From NCBI GenBank assembly GCA_000169355.1, contig AAXX01000002.1:124001-188000 (forward strand): a stretch of DNA of 64,000 nucleotides. Direction: 5' to 3'. A program made the translations under genes and the position numbers. Shown here one piece after another: positions 32,208-42,047 of this stretch. The DNA comes from Flavobacteria bacterium BAL38. GTDB lineage: Bacteria; Bacteroidota; Bacteroidia; Flavobacteriales; Flavobacteriaceae. Position 1 is the stretch's first letter, and every line of letters starts with the position of its first letter. The notes beneath the pieces were generated by a model. That model was not told the origin of the DNA, made no database searches, and saw nothing but the letters and a program-made list of their open reading frames with translations.

Positions 32208-35060
32208 CTAATGCGCTTCTAACCAATTTTTACCCAATCCAATTTCCACATCTAACGGAACGGCCATTTTAAAAGCGTTTTCCATTTCGTGTTTGATCAT
32301 CGGTTGAATTTTTTCTAATTCGGAGTTGTGCACATCAAATACTAATTCGTCATGTACTTGCAACAACATTTTTGATTTCCAATTTTCAGAAGTCAGTTTT
32401 TTGTGAATATTAATCATCGCAATTTTGATAATATCCGCAGCCGAACCTTGAATTGGCGCATTCACTGCATTTCGTTCAGCACCGCCACGAACAATTGCGT
32501 TGGCTGAATTAATATCTTTCAAATAACGTCTTCTTCCAGAAATGGTTTCCACATAACCGTTTTCTCTCGCAAAATCTACTTGCGAAGTCATAAACGATTT
32601 CAATTTTGGATACGTTTGATAATACGCTTCAATTAATTCTGCGCTTTCTTTTCGAGATAAGTTGGTTTGATTACTCAATCCAAAAGCCGAAACCCCATAA
32701 ATAATTCCGAAGTTTACGGTTTTAGCATGACTTCTTTGCTCTTTTGTTACTTCGTCTAAAGGGATATTGAATACTTTTGCAGCCGTACTTTTGTGAATGT
32801 CTTCGTGATTTTGAAAGGCTTTAATCATGTTTTCTTCACCACATAAAGCAGCAATAATGCGCAATTCAATTTGAGAATAATCGGCAGAAAGTAACGTGTA
32901 ATTTTCATCGCGAGCAATGAAGGCTTTTCTAATTAATCGTCCTTTTTCTGTTCGAATTGGAATGTTTTGTAGGTTTGGATTTGTAGAGCTCAATCGTCCT
33001 GTAGCTGCCACGGTTTGCATATAATCGGTATGCACTCTTCCAGTTTTTTTATCGACTTGGTTAGGCAACGCATCAATATACGTACTTTGTAATTTTACCA
33101 TTTGACGCCATTCTAAAATATCGCGCACAATTTGATGTTCGTTGGCCAAATAACTCAAAACTTCTTCTCCAGTGGCATATTGACCGGTTTTGGTTTTCTT
33201 TTGTTTCGCACCACCAATTTTTAGTTTGTCGAATAAAATATCACCCAACTGTTTTGGGGAAGCCAAATTGAATTTCTCACCCGCAGTTTCGTAAATTTGT
33301 TGTTCAAACGCATCAATTTCTTTTTGCATGTCAACCGACATATTTTTTAGAAACTCAACATCCAAACGAATACCTTCTTTTTCCATATCAGCTAAAACAG
33401 GAACTAGCGGAATTTCGATTTCGTCAAACAATTTTTTGGTGCCTACTTTTTCTAAAATCGGTTGGAAATGTTCCTTTAATTGAAAAGTAATATCAGCATC
33501 TTCAGTTGCATATTCTTTAATGTCTTCCAAAGGAACATCGCGCATCGACAATTGATTTTTTCCTTTTTTACCAATTAAAGTTTCAATTGATTTTGGCGCA
33601 TATTTCAAATAGGTTTCCGACAACACATCCATATTATGACGCATATCAGGATTAATTAGATAATGCGCAATCATGGTGTCGAATAATTTTCCTTTGACTT
33701 GCATGTTGTAATTCGAAAGAATTTTCAAGTCGTATTTCATGTTCTGACCTATTTTTTCGATGTTTTCATTTTCGAAGAATGGTCGGAATTTTTCAATTAA
33801 AGTTTGCGCTTCTTCTTGGTCTTCAGGAAACGGAACATAAAATCCTTTTCCTTTTTCGAAAGAGAACGACATTCCTACTAACTCGGCATTCAAAGCATCA
33901 ATTCCAGTAGTTTCAGTATCAAAACAAACCGAAGTTTGATTTAATAAATTCTGCATTAATAATTTTACAGGTAAATCACCTTGAATAATTTGGTAAAAAT
34001 GCGTGGTATTTTCTAACGTTGCATAATAGGAATGATTGGCTGTTGGTTCATCCGATTCATCACTAAAACCGAACAAATCGAATTGGTCTTCGTTTGATTT
34101 TTTAGCTGGAGCTTTTTTAATGGGTTGTGGGATTTCAGAAGTATTTCCGTTGGCATCAATTTCGTCATACTCTTTTCCAGAACCAAATAACTTATCAAAT
34201 TGCGCTTTCATTTGACGGAATTCCAATTCCTGAAACAAAGCATCAGTTTTCTCCACATCGGGTTTTGATAATTCGTAATCGTCAGCATCAAAAGTCACCG
34301 GACAATCGAGTAGGATAGTGGCTAATTTTTTGGATAAAATTCCGAGTTCTTTATTCGCTTCGATTTTATCTTTCATGGCACCTTTTAGTTGATGCGTGTT
34401 GGCTAATAGATTTTCTAATGTGCCATATTCGGCTAAGAACTTCTTCGCTGTTTTTTCACCCACGCCTGGTAATCCCGGAATATTATCGGCAGAATCGCCC
34501 ATCATTCCTAAGAAATCAATTACTTGATCAGGACGCTCGATTTCAAATTTTGCTAAGACTTCAGGAACTCCCCAAATCTCAATATCGTTCCCCATTCGGG
34601 CCGGTTTGTACATAAAAATATTTTCCGAAACCAATTGGGCAAAATCCTTATCTGGCGTTACCATGAACACTTTGAAACCTTCTTTTTCTGCTTGTTTGGC
34701 TAACGTTCCAATTAAATCATCGGCTTCAAAACCCGCTTTTTCGATAATCGGAATGTGCATAGCACGCAATAATTCTTGAATGTACGGAACCGCAATTTTA
34801 ATCGCTTCAGGTGTTTCGACACGGTGCGCTTTGTATTCTTGATACATTTCAAAACGGTAATCGCTTCCTCCTTTATCAAAAGCCACCGCTAAATGATCTG
34901 GTTTTTCGCGTTTTATGACATCCATTAATGAATTCATAAATCCCATAATAGCAGAAGTATCCATTCCTTTCGAATTGATACGAGGATTTTTTATAAAAGC
35001 ATAATACCCACGAAAGATAAGCGCGTAGGCATCAAGAAGGAAAAGACGTTTTTGTGACAT
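32208..35060 (-). CDS. polA: DNA polymerase I
   Basis: 950 residues with three domains. An N-terminal 5'-3' exonuclease (about 1-290) has FLLDAYALIFRGYYAF and FLGMMGDSADNIPGLPGVGEKTA. A proofreading 3'-5' exonuclease (about 345-540) keeps FDTETTG, the NMKYD Asp and YATEDAD, so its metal ligands are intact. The polymerase (about 555-950) has motif A LLSADYSQIELRI, motif B KTVNFGIIYGVSAFG and motif C QVHDELVFD. It does gap filling and Okazaki-fragment processing. Between 290 and 345 is a charged linker. It is monocistronic. Confidence 0.98.
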   Translation of the reverse strand: MSQKRLFLLDAYALIFRGYYAFIKNPRINSKGMDTSAIMGFMNSLMDVIKREKPDHLAVAFDKGGSDYRFEMYQEYKAHRVETPEAIKIAVPYIQELLRAMHIPIIEKAGFEADDLIGTLAKQAEKEGFKVFMVTPDKDFAQLVSENIFMYKPARMGNDIEIWGVPEVLAKFEIERPDQVIDFLGMMGDSADNIPGLPGVGEKTAKKFLAEYGTLENLLANTHQLKGAMKDKIEANKELGILSKKLATILLDCPVTFDADDYELSKPDVEKTDALFQELEFRQMKAQFDKLFGSGKEYDEIDANGNTSEIPQPIKKAPAKKSNEDQFDLFGFSDESDEPTANHSYYATLENTTHFYQIIQGDLPVKLLMQNLLNQTSVCFDTETTGIDALNAELVGMSFSFEKGKGFYVPFPEDQEEAQTLIEKFRPFFENENIEKIGQNMKYDLKILSNYNMQVKGKLFDTMIAHYLINPDMRHNMDVLSETYLKYAPKSIETLIGKKGKNQLSMRDVPLEDIKEYATEDADITFQLKEHFQPILEKVGTKKLFDEIEIPLVPVLADMEKEGIRLDVEFLKNMSVDMQKEIDAFEQQIYETAGEKFNLASPKQLGDILFDKLKIGGAKQKKTKTGQYATGEEVLSYLANEHQIVRDILEWRQMVKLQSTYIDALPNQVDKKTGRVHTDYMQTVAATGRLSSTNPNLQNIPIRTEKGRLIRKAFIARDENYTLLSADYSQIELRIIAALCGEENMIKAFQNHEDIHKSTAAKVFNIPLDEVTKEQRSHAKTVNFGIIYGVSAFGLSNQTNLSRKESAELIEAYYQTYPKLKSFMTSQVDFARENGYVETISGRRRYLKDINSANAIVRGGAERNAVNAPIQGSAADIIKIAMINIHKKLTSENWKSKMLLQVHDELVFDVHNSELEKIQPMIKHEMENAFKMAVPLDVEIGLGKNWLEAH

Positions 35061-35184
35061 TGTTTTGAAATTTCATTTAAAATGTAAAAGTACAATTCTT
35101 TGATTAAAAAAACTTTGTTAAAATTCATTTAATATAGCATCAATTTGTGCAACTTGTCCCTTACTTTGCATAAAATATCTTAGA

Positions 35185-36414
35185 ATGATTCGTTGGGTTA
35201 TCTTTTTACTATTTGTAGCAATACTTGAAATCTATGCTTTTCAGGCGTTTAAAACATTAATTAGGTCTAAAGCTTTTTTTGTTTTTTATTTTATTACTTC
35301 AGTTATCGCTTTGGTTTATATAATTTATCAATTGTATCATTTTGATAGAAGTGTTGGGCAAACACCAAAAACCATGATGACCATGGGTTTGTTGTTGTTG
35401 CTTTATGTGCCAAAATTATTATTGACCATTATTTTGTTTGGAGAAGATATAATTCGTTTTTTTTCAGGAATAATTTCTTTGATATCTAAAAGTAATACAG
35501 AAGGTTTTTTACCCGAAAGAAGACGTTTTGTTAGCCAAATTGCCCTTGGAATTGCAGCTATTCCGTTTGCCTCTTTTTTATACGGTATTACTGTTGGAAA
35601 ATATAATTTTAAAGTAATAAAACAAACGTTGTTTTTTCCTGATTTACCTGAAGCTTTTGACGGAACCACAATAACGCATATTTCAGATGTACACAGTGGA
35701 AGTTTTGATGATGCAGATAAAATTCAGTATGCGATTGATTTGATTAATGAACAAAATTCGGATATGGTTTTGTTTACAGGTGATATTGTAAATACACATG
35801 CTACCGAAATGGATCCTTGGATTGCTACTTTTAAAGGAATTCATAACCCAAAATTTGGTAAGTTTTCTATTTTAGGAAATCACGATTATGGTGAATATAT
35901 AGATTGGAATTCACAAAGTGAAAAACAGGCTAATTTTGAAGGTATAAAGGCTATTCATAACAAAATTGATTTCAAATTATTGTTGAATGAGCATGTGAAA
36001 ATCAAAAAAGATAATCAAGAATTAGCCATCGTTGGTGTTGAAAATTGGGGAAGAAAATTTGGTGAACGTGGTGATTTGAATTTAGCTTCTCAGGGTTTAA
36101 CCAAAGAAGATTTTAAAATTGTAATGAGTCACGATCCAAGCCATTGGGATGAGAAAATTCAGCACGATGAAAACCATTATCATTTAACATTATCGGGTCA
36201 TACACATGGTTTGCAATTTGGAATAGAAATTCCAGGTTGGATTAAATGGAGTCCTATACAATATGTTTATAAACAATGGGCTGGATTGTATGAAAATGCA
36301 GGAAGATATATTTATGTAAATAGAGGATTTGGCTTTCATGCTTATCCTGGACGAGTAGGAATTATGCCCGAAATTACAGTTATTCAACTAAAAAAAGGAG
36401 AAAATGTAGCGTAA
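35185..36414 (+). CDS. Membrane metallophosphoesterase
   Basis: 409 residues. About three or four N-terminal membrane segments (about 1-95) precede a calcineurin-like phosphoesterase domain with ITHISDVHSG near 167-176, FTGDIV near 200-205, LGNHDYG near 232-238, SHDPSHW near 314-320 and SGHTHG near 335-340, all the usual metal ligands. It resembles YkuE/UDP-LpxH-like membrane phosphohydrolases; the substrate is unknown. It diverges from polA. Confidence 0.9.
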   Translation: MIRWVIFLLFVAILEIYAFQAFKTLIRSKAFFVFYFITSVIALVYIIYQLYHFDRSVGQTPKTMMTMGLLLLLYVPKLLLTIILFGEDIIRFFSGIISLISKSNTEGFLPERRRFVSQIALGIAAIPFASFLYGITVGKYNFKVIKQTLFFPDLPEAFDGTTITHISDVHSGSFDDADKIQYAIDLINEQNSDMVLFTGDIVNTHATEMDPWIATFKGIHNPKFGKFSILGNHDYGEYIDWNSQSEKQANFEGIKAIHNKIDFKLLLNEHVKIKKDNQELAIVGVENWGRKFGERGDLNLASQGLTKEDFKIVMSHDPSHWDEKIQHDENHYHLTLSGHTHGLQFGIEIPGWIKWSPIQYVYKQWAGLYENAGRYIYVNRGFGFHAYPGRVGIMPEITVIQLKKGENVA

Positions 36415-36428
36415 TTCAGTAAAAATGC

Positions 36429-36436
36429 TACATTTG
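36429..36436 (+). promoter_or_regulatory. -7 box for the thioredoxin-like gene
   Basis: TACATTTG matches TAnnTTTG, about 50 bp before the ATG. No -33 TTG at normal spacing; low confidence. Confidence 0.4.
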
Positions 36437-36488
36437 TATATTATTTTCGAGTTAAAAATAATTTTTTTGATACTAATAAATTCAATTT

Positions 36489-36785
36489 ATGTCAAAATTT
36501 GGAGAACTTATCGATGCTCAAGTACCTGTGCTTATCGATTTTTTTACAGAGTGGAATGAACCTTCAGTAGCTATGAACGAAGTAATTCGTCATGTAGCAG
36601 CAGCCTTAGGAGATAAAGCTCGCGTAATTAAAATTGATGTGGATAAAAATCAGGAATTAGCAGATGCACTTCGTATCAAAGGTTTACCTACTTTAATGAT
36701 TTATAAAGAAGGTCAAATGGTGTGGAGACAAAGTGGCGAACTTGATGCCAATACTTTAATCTCTTTAGTGCAAGAACAGGCTTAA
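36489..36785 (+). CDS. Thioredoxin-fold protein without the CxxC motif
   Basis: 98 residues. The whole length follows thioredoxin: VPVLIDFFTEWNEPSVAM (about 13-30), ARVIKIDVDKNQELADALRIKGLPTLMIYKEG (split over about 45-76) including the cis-Pro in LPTL. Where thioredoxin has WCGPC this protein has W-N-E-P-S (about 23-27), so both cysteines are absent; it cannot act as a disulfide reductase. It may bind or chaperone partners. It has its own promoter candidate, is well spaced from neighbours and is not a truncated gene. Confidence 0.85.
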   Translation: MSKFGELIDAQVPVLIDFFTEWNEPSVAMNEVIRHVAAALGDKARVIKIDVDKNQELADALRIKGLPTLMIYKEGQMVWRQSGELDANTLISLVQEQA

Positions 36786-36821
36786 CCCTAAATTGCGTTT
36801 AGGATACTAGTTGTAGTAAAT

Positions 36822-37460
36822 TTATTTTATTACATCAAAAACAAATCCCTTATTTCTTAAGAGTTGTATTGCTTTTGGCAGTGCATATTTTAGATTTTTT
36901 TCTGCTTTTAAACTATCGTGAAAAACGATAATACTTCCTTGTGCTGTATTTGAAATTACGTTTTCTAAACATTTTTCTTCTGAAATGCTAGAGTCAAAAT
37001 CGTAACTTAATACATCCCACATAATTATTTTGTAGCCTAATGTTCTGATTGCTTTTGATTGGCTTGGTTTTATTTTTCCGTAAGGAGGACGAAATAAAAA
37101 TGAGTGTTCAGTGTTCAGTTTTAAGTGTTCAGTTTCATATAATTTAAAATTCCCTAAATAGCTTTTTGTTTTAGTTTTCCAGCCATTTAAATGGTTGAAG
37201 GTGTGATTTCCTATTTGATGCCCTTCGGAAAGTATTTTTTTATAAACTTCAGGATGTTTTTGGATGTTATTTCCTATACAAAAGAAAGTTGCTTTAATGC
37301 CTTCCGATTTTAAAACATCTAAAACCCATTCGGTAACCTCTGGAATTGGGCCGTCATCAAAAGTTAAATAGATTTTTTTATCTGAATTTGGCATTTCCCA
37401 AATCTGATTACAGAAAATCTTTTTAATTAGTTTATTTATTTTTACCCAGTTGAAGTTCAT
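36822..37460 (-). CDS. Polysaccharide deacetylase (NodB-type)
   Basis: 212 residues. Carbohydrate esterase 4 motifs are TFDDGP near 32-37 (catalytic base Asp and metal Asp), GHQIGNHTFNH near 81-91 (metal His-x3-His), and FRPPYGK near 122-128. It would deacetylate an N-acetylglucosamine polymer such as peptidoglycan or chitin-like glycans. No signal peptide or clear membrane segment is seen, though the first 20 residues are weakly hydrophobic. It shares a bidirectional-looking hairpin with the next gene upstream. Confidence 0.88.
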   Translation of the reverse strand: MNFNWVKINKLIKKIFCNQIWEMPNSDKKIYLTFDDGPIPEVTEWVLDVLKSEGIKATFFCIGNNIQKHPEVYKKILSEGHQIGNHTFNHLNGWKTKTKSYLGNFKLYETEHLKLNTEHSFLFRPPYGKIKPSQSKAIRTLGYKIIMWDVLSYDFDSSISEEKCLENVISNTAQGSIIVFHDSLKAEKNLKYALPKAIQLLRNKGFVFDVIK

Positions 37461-37480
37461 AATGTAAATTTACTACAAAA

Positions 37481-37520
37481 AAAATGTTCCAAAAGAATTA
37501 ATTTTCTTTTGGAACATTTT
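37481..37520. terminator. Terminator between DUF2723 and deacetylase genes
   Basis: A 17-bp perfect inverted repeat (37481-37497 with 37504-37520, core ATGTTCCAAAAGAA) with a 6-nt loop and A/T runs at both ends. It terminates the DUF2723 transcript on the minus strand and separates it from the deacetylase. Confidence 0.85.
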
Positions 37521-37537
37521 GAATGGTTAAAAATTAG

Positions 37538-40500
37538 TTATTCCATTTTTCTTCCAAAACGTTTGAACATTTTATTGAAATTATTGAATTTCACTTTTTC
37601 TTTGTTATAAAATTCTAAATCTTCAGCAGCTTCTGCTACTTGAATTAAGCTTCTGTATTGTTCAATATCAGACATAATGTCCATGGCGCCAAAATTTTGT
37701 TCGCTTGGTTTCCATCCGTTATAGTACGTTAGATTTTCTTGGTATTTTTTAATTACTTCAGAAATAATTGCTCTTGCTTTTTCCTTTTTACCCACTTCAT
37801 AATAACCCATTGCAAATGGCTCTAGCATAGAATAATATTCAAAGTATTGAATTGGCATTTTTTCCATTGCTAAGTCAATAACTTTTTCTGCTTTATCTAG
37901 TTTTTCTTCGTTAATTAAAGTTTCCACTAAACGAGCTAAATTAGTTCTATAGCTTATACTGTTTTTACGAGTTTCTACATCATGGTAAATAATTGATTTT
38001 CCACTATTTCCCCAATCCCATTTCATTACAATATTGTACATTTTGTCAGAATCAATCATTCCCATTTTCATTGGACTAGGCGATTCTGCTGGAGTTTTGA
38101 TTGGAACCAATTTAAAGCACATTCCGTCTAATTGAAGATAATCTTTCATCCAAATGTAGTCATCTTCACCAAAACTACCTCCAGTAAAGTAAATAGGGCG
38201 CTTCCAGTTGTTTTGATTTACAATGTCTAACATCATTAATCGGTTTTTGTACAATGCCTTATCTTTAATTTCAAATTCAATAGCGGGTACGATTGAATCA
38301 TAGAATTTTTCAGAAACTACTTTATTTTTAATTATTGTTTCTTTATCAATAGGAATTATAACTTTTTTAGAAGGGAAATAATTCGCTTTTTTACCGTTGT
38401 TTAATTCAATTTTAGCGCGCTCATCATCTAGTGAAATAAACTTAATCATTTCATCTAATAATAGAGGGTCTTTAGTTCTTTCAACATATAAACTATAATC
38501 TCTATTACTTCCTTTGTATTGCTCTCTATTAAATGAACTTGGAATTGGTTCAGAATCATGAGATTTCATTTTCATTTGATCGATGTACCAATCGGTCATA
38601 AACAAACTTGTGTTAACTATTCGAATATCGGTTCTGTATCCTTCAATTTCTTGCATGTACCAAAGAGGAAAAGTGTCATTATCTCCAATGGTAAATAAAA
38701 TTGCATTTGGTTCACACGAATCTAAATAAGCTTTTGCCATTGTGTAGGCTGTATCTTTATTAGAACGATCATGGTCGTCCCAATTTTGAGAAGCTAATAC
38801 TACTGGCGAAGCTAATAAAGTAGTGGTTAGTACTACTGCTATAGCTATTTTAGGTTGAATATAGTTTTTTAGAGTATCGAAAATGGCGTAAATACCATAA
38901 GCTATCCACATAGCAAATACATAGAACGAGCCTACTAAGGCATAATCTCTTTCTCTAGGTTCAAATGGTCTTTCGTTTAAGTAAATTTTTAGCGCTAATC
39001 CGGTAAACAAGAATAAAACAAGTAAAACATAAAAACTTTTTTTATCTCGTATAGCATGAAAAATGAAACCAATAAGAGCTAAAAGTAAAGGAATTCCATA
39101 GTAAATATTTCTTCCTTTATTGTTTTTCATGTCTGGAGGAAGGTTTTTTTGAGTTCCTGTAAAAACTTCGTCAATGAAATTAATTCCTGTTAGCCAGTTT
39201 CCGTTACTATTGTCATATTTTCCTTGAACATCACTTTGTCTTCCGGCAAAATTCCAAAGTAAATATCGAACATACATGTATCCAAATTGATACTGTATCA
39301 TAAACTTCATGTTATTGAAGAAAGTAGGTTTGTCTACAATTAGATAATCTCCATATCCTTTTAAAAATTTATCATAATCGCCTTCATCAATTTCTCCCGC
39401 TTCATATGCTTTTCTAAATTGTGTTACAATTTCCACTAATTCATCTTCATGAGCATATTCAGGATTAATTCTAAATTCTAAAGGTTCAGTAAAAATCATG
39501 TAATTTTCTCTATGCTCATTACTCCACATTCTAGGTAATAACGCTTTATGCGCATCATCTGTGTTTTGTTTCCCATTTACGTAATCGTTTGTTATTACGT
39601 ATTTTTTTGTTTTGTAATCTCGTTCATAATTCGGTTTTTCATCTAAATATGGCGTTACAGGGTCTAAGCCAGAGTATGTGTCAGAAAATTGTGGTCCATA
39701 AAACAATTTTTGTTCACCATATTGTTCGCGATTATAATAAGCTAAAACTTCAGCAGCATCAGAAGGCTTATTTTCATTAATTGGTGTATTTGCATTAGCT
39801 CTAATGGGTAACATCATCCAGGTTGAAAATCCAATTAAAATAAAAAGTGTAGCTAAAATTAAAGTATTATAAAAAACATGTCCTTTTTTCTTTGTGTAAT
39901 TTAATCCAAAATAGAAAGCAGCAACAATTAAAATAAACGCAAAAATAGTTCCTGAGTTGAATGGCATTCCAAGGCTATTTACCATGAAAATTTCTATTTT
40001 ACCAAAGAAAGCTAATGTGTAAGGAAGTAAAAGTTTAAATATAAATAGTAAGATGGCTACAATAACAACGTTTGCAATTAAAAAACTTTTAACTGTAATG
40101 TTGTGGTATTTTTTAAAGAAATATAAAAATCCAATAGCAGGAAATGCTAACAAAGCCATGAAGTGAACTCCAAACGAAAGACCAATTACTAAAGATATAA
40201 GTAACAACCATTTGTTTCCTCTTGGTGTATTAATTTCTTGTTCCCATCTTAATCCTAACCAAAATAACAGAGCAATCAAAAATGTTGCCATGGCATATAC
40301 TTCTGCTTCTACAGCATTATACCAAAAACTATCGGTAAACGCAAAAGATAAAGAAGCAATTGTTGCGCTTCCTAGAATAATAATAGAATTATTAGTTGAA
40401 AGTTCGGCTTCTTTACTAATTAGTTTTTTTAATAAAAGTGTCAACGACCAAAACATAAAAAGAACAGTAAAGGCACTAGAAAATACAGAAAGGTAGTTTA

Positions 40501-40738
40501 CCATTAATGCAATTTTATCTGGACTAAATGCAAACATGGCAAAAAATGCTCCTAGCATTTGAAATAAAGGAGCTCCTGGTGGATGTCCAACTTCTAAATT
40601 GGCCGATGTTGCAATGTATTCGCCACAATCCCAAAAACTCAAGGTAGGTTCTACTGTTAATGAATAAGTAATTAATGCTACCATAAAAGTAGCCCAACCC
40701 AAGATGGTGTTCCACTTTTTAAAGTTGAATGAATTCAT
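37538..40738 (-). CDS. DUF2723 multi-membrane protein, probable glycosyltransferase
   Basis: 1066 residues. About 11-13 membrane segments in the first 660 residues (start: TLSFWDCGEYIATSANLEVGHPPGAPLFQML, split at about 30-60) carry the DUF2723 motif with the DCGE and HPPGAP residues typical of GT-C type lipid-linked sugar transferases; the eukaryotic relative TMEM260 is a protein O-mannosyltransferase. The soluble C-terminal half (about 690-1066) ends in a helical TPR-like region near 950-1040. It probably takes part in periplasmic glycan or glycoprotein assembly (inference). Confidence 0.85.
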   Translation of the reverse strand: MNSFNFKKWNTILGWATFMVALITYSLTVEPTLSFWDCGEYIATSANLEVGHPPGAPLFQMLGAFFAMFAFSPDKIALMVNYLSVFSSAFTVLFMFWSLTLLLKKLISKEAELSTNNSIIILGSATIASLSFAFTDSFWYNAVEAEVYAMATFLIALLFWLGLRWEQEINTPRGNKWLLLISLVIGLSFGVHFMALLAFPAIGFLYFFKKYHNITVKSFLIANVVIVAILLFIFKLLLPYTLAFFGKIEIFMVNSLGMPFNSGTIFAFILIVAAFYFGLNYTKKKGHVFYNTLILATLFILIGFSTWMMLPIRANANTPINENKPSDAAEVLAYYNREQYGEQKLFYGPQFSDTYSGLDPVTPYLDEKPNYERDYKTKKYVITNDYVNGKQNTDDAHKALLPRMWSNEHRENYMIFTEPLEFRINPEYAHEDELVEIVTQFRKAYEAGEIDEGDYDKFLKGYGDYLIVDKPTFFNNMKFMIQYQFGYMYVRYLLWNFAGRQSDVQGKYDNSNGNWLTGINFIDEVFTGTQKNLPPDMKNNKGRNIYYGIPLLLALIGFIFHAIRDKKSFYVLLVLFLFTGLALKIYLNERPFEPRERDYALVGSFYVFAMWIAYGIYAIFDTLKNYIQPKIAIAVVLTTTLLASPVVLASQNWDDHDRSNKDTAYTMAKAYLDSCEPNAILFTIGDNDTFPLWYMQEIEGYRTDIRIVNTSLFMTDWYIDQMKMKSHDSEPIPSSFNREQYKGSNRDYSLYVERTKDPLLLDEMIKFISLDDERAKIELNNGKKANYFPSKKVIIPIDKETIIKNKVVSEKFYDSIVPAIEFEIKDKALYKNRLMMLDIVNQNNWKRPIYFTGGSFGEDDYIWMKDYLQLDGMCFKLVPIKTPAESPSPMKMGMIDSDKMYNIVMKWDWGNSGKSIIYHDVETRKNSISYRTNLARLVETLINEEKLDKAEKVIDLAMEKMPIQYFEYYSMLEPFAMGYYEVGKKEKARAIISEVIKKYQENLTYYNGWKPSEQNFGAMDIMSDIEQYRSLIQVAEAAEDLEFYNKEKVKFNNFNKMFKRFGRKME

Positions 40739-40833
40739 ATTGTATTTTGTTTTTCTAGATTCTCCTACAAAGAAACTATTTTTTTGTTTATTATATTAGT
40801 TAAATAAATATTTTAATATTTTTTTTAGAAAAA

Positions 40834-40864
40834 TTTGCAGAATAGAAAATATGTTTTACATTTG
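40834..40864 (+). promoter_or_regulatory. Promoter of tRNA-Gln
   Basis: TTTG (40834-40837) and TACATTTG (40857-40864) are separated by exactly 19 bp, the Bacteroidota consensus; the start of transcription would be about 25 bp before the tRNA. Confidence 0.88.
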
Positions 40865-40893
40865 CACTCGCAATCGAAAAGGTTGTTAGGTAT

Positions 40894-40964
40894 TGGCCCA
40901 TGGTGTAATGGTAACACTCCGGTTTTTGGTACCGTCATTCAAGGTTCGAGTCCTTGTGGGCCAA
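40894..40964 (+). tRNA. tRNA-Gln (anticodon TTG)
   Basis: Acceptor stem TGGCCCA (40894-40900) pairs with TGGGCCA (40957-40963). The D arm has GTGTAATGGTAACAC; the anticodon loop TTTTGGT gives anticodon TTG (40925-40927); the T arm is CAAGG-TTCGAGT-CCTTG. The CCA end is not encoded. The anticodon stem has one weak end pair. Confidence 0.96.
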
Positions 40965-40966
40965 CA

Positions 40967-40998
40967 AAACTCCACTTAGAAATAAGTGGAGTTTTTTT
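40967..40998 (+). terminator. Terminator after tRNA-Gln
   Basis: ACTCCACTTA-GAAA-TAAGTGGAGT followed by a T7 run; starts 3 bp after the tRNA. Confidence 0.93.
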
Positions 40999-41040
40999 AT
41001 TTTAGATAAGTAGTTAATATAGTATAACTTACAAATAAAA

Positions 41041-41066
41041 AAAGACCGCAAGTGCGGTCTTTTTTT
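41041..41066 (-). terminator. Terminator of the universal stress protein gene
   Basis: GACCGC-AAGT-GCGGTC core (41044-41059) with A and T runs on the two sides; on the minus strand T run follows the stem, 20 bp after the gene's stop. Confidence 0.9.
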
Positions 41067-41086
41067 ATTTGTAAAATCTTTTAAAA

Positions 41087-41911
41087 TTAGATTTTAAAAG
41101 TAACAACAGGTCTTTTTGCATGATTTACTAAGTCTTCGCTAATGCTTCCATTGAAAAAGTGAGACAAGCCTTTTCTTCCATGAGTGCTCATTCCTATAAT
41201 ATCAGCATCAATACTTTTTGCAAAATGTAAAATACCTTTTTCTACATTAATATCATTATAAATATGAGTTGTGCAATTATTAATTTTAAATTCTGCAACA
41301 AATTCATTCATTGCTTTTTGAGCAACTTTTGTTGATTTGAAATTGTTAGGAGTGTTAATATTTACTAGGTGTAAATGTGAATTGAATTTGTTTACAAAGT
41401 CAACAACTTTTTCAAAAGGTTTTTTTATTTCTTCAGAAAAGTCAGAAGCAAATACAAATTTATTTGCGTTAAAATTTTCTTCTTCACGTTTGATTACAAG
41501 AACAGGTACGCTTGAGTTTCTAACCACTTTTTCAGTGTTAGATCCAATAAACATTTCTTGAACTCCATTGGCTCCATGAGATCCCATAACTATTAAATCT
41601 GCATTATGCGATTCGCCGTTTTTGATAATTCCTTCAAATGCCATTTCAAATTGAAATATTCTTGAAACTTTTATGCCTTTTAAATATTCAGCATCCATAA
41701 TTTGGTCAAGTCTTGCTAATGCTGCGTTCTTAAAGAACATTAATTCAGGTATATCGTGTGAAGAACTCATTGCATCATTTCCAGATGATGGTAATTCTAG
41801 CATGTGAACTAAAATAATTTCGCCATCATTTTTTTTTGCAATTTGTGCGGCAACTTTTAATGCGTATTCGGCGTGTTTTGAAAAATCTGTAGGTACTAAA
41901 ATTCGTTTCAT
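41087..41911 (-). CDS. Tandem universal stress protein
   Basis: 274 residues with two UspA domains. Domain 1 (about 1-140) starts ILVPTDFSKHAEYAL and has the ATP loop GSHGANGVQEMFIGSN (G-x2-G-x9-G-S/N type). Domain 2 (about 147-274) has FVFASDFSEE and the loop STHGRKGLSHFFNGSIS. Both keep the ATP-binding glycines. Such proteins help survival under stress by unknown means. It lies just before the rimP operon, divergent. Confidence 0.93.
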   Translation of the reverse strand: MKRILVPTDFSKHAEYALKVAAQIAKKNDGEIILVHMLELPSSGNDAMSSSHDIPELMFFKNAALARLDQIMDAEYLKGIKVSRIFQFEMAFEGIIKNGESHNADLIVMGSHGANGVQEMFIGSNTEKVVRNSSVPVLVIKREEENFNANKFVFASDFSEEIKKPFEKVVDFVNKFNSHLHLVNINTPNNFKSTKVAQKAMNEFVAEFKINNCTTHIYNDINVEKGILHFAKSIDADIIGMSTHGRKGLSHFFNGSISEDLVNHAKRPVVTFKI

Positions 41912-42012
41912 AAGTTTGTTTTAGGTTAATTTAAAAGTGTAAAATGAATTACACCATAAAAGTACAAAAAATATCCAAACTGACAATCTTTTTTTTAATT
42001 CAAAAAAATTTG

Positions 42013-42020
42013 TATATTTG
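42013..42020 (+). promoter_or_regulatory. -7 box for rimP-nusA-infB
   Basis: TATATTTG matches TAnnTTTG; transcription would begin near 42025, 23 nt upstream of the leader terminator hairpin. Confidence 0.7.
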
Positions 42021-42047
42021 CTCCGTTATTAAAGGACAGAGGATTAT

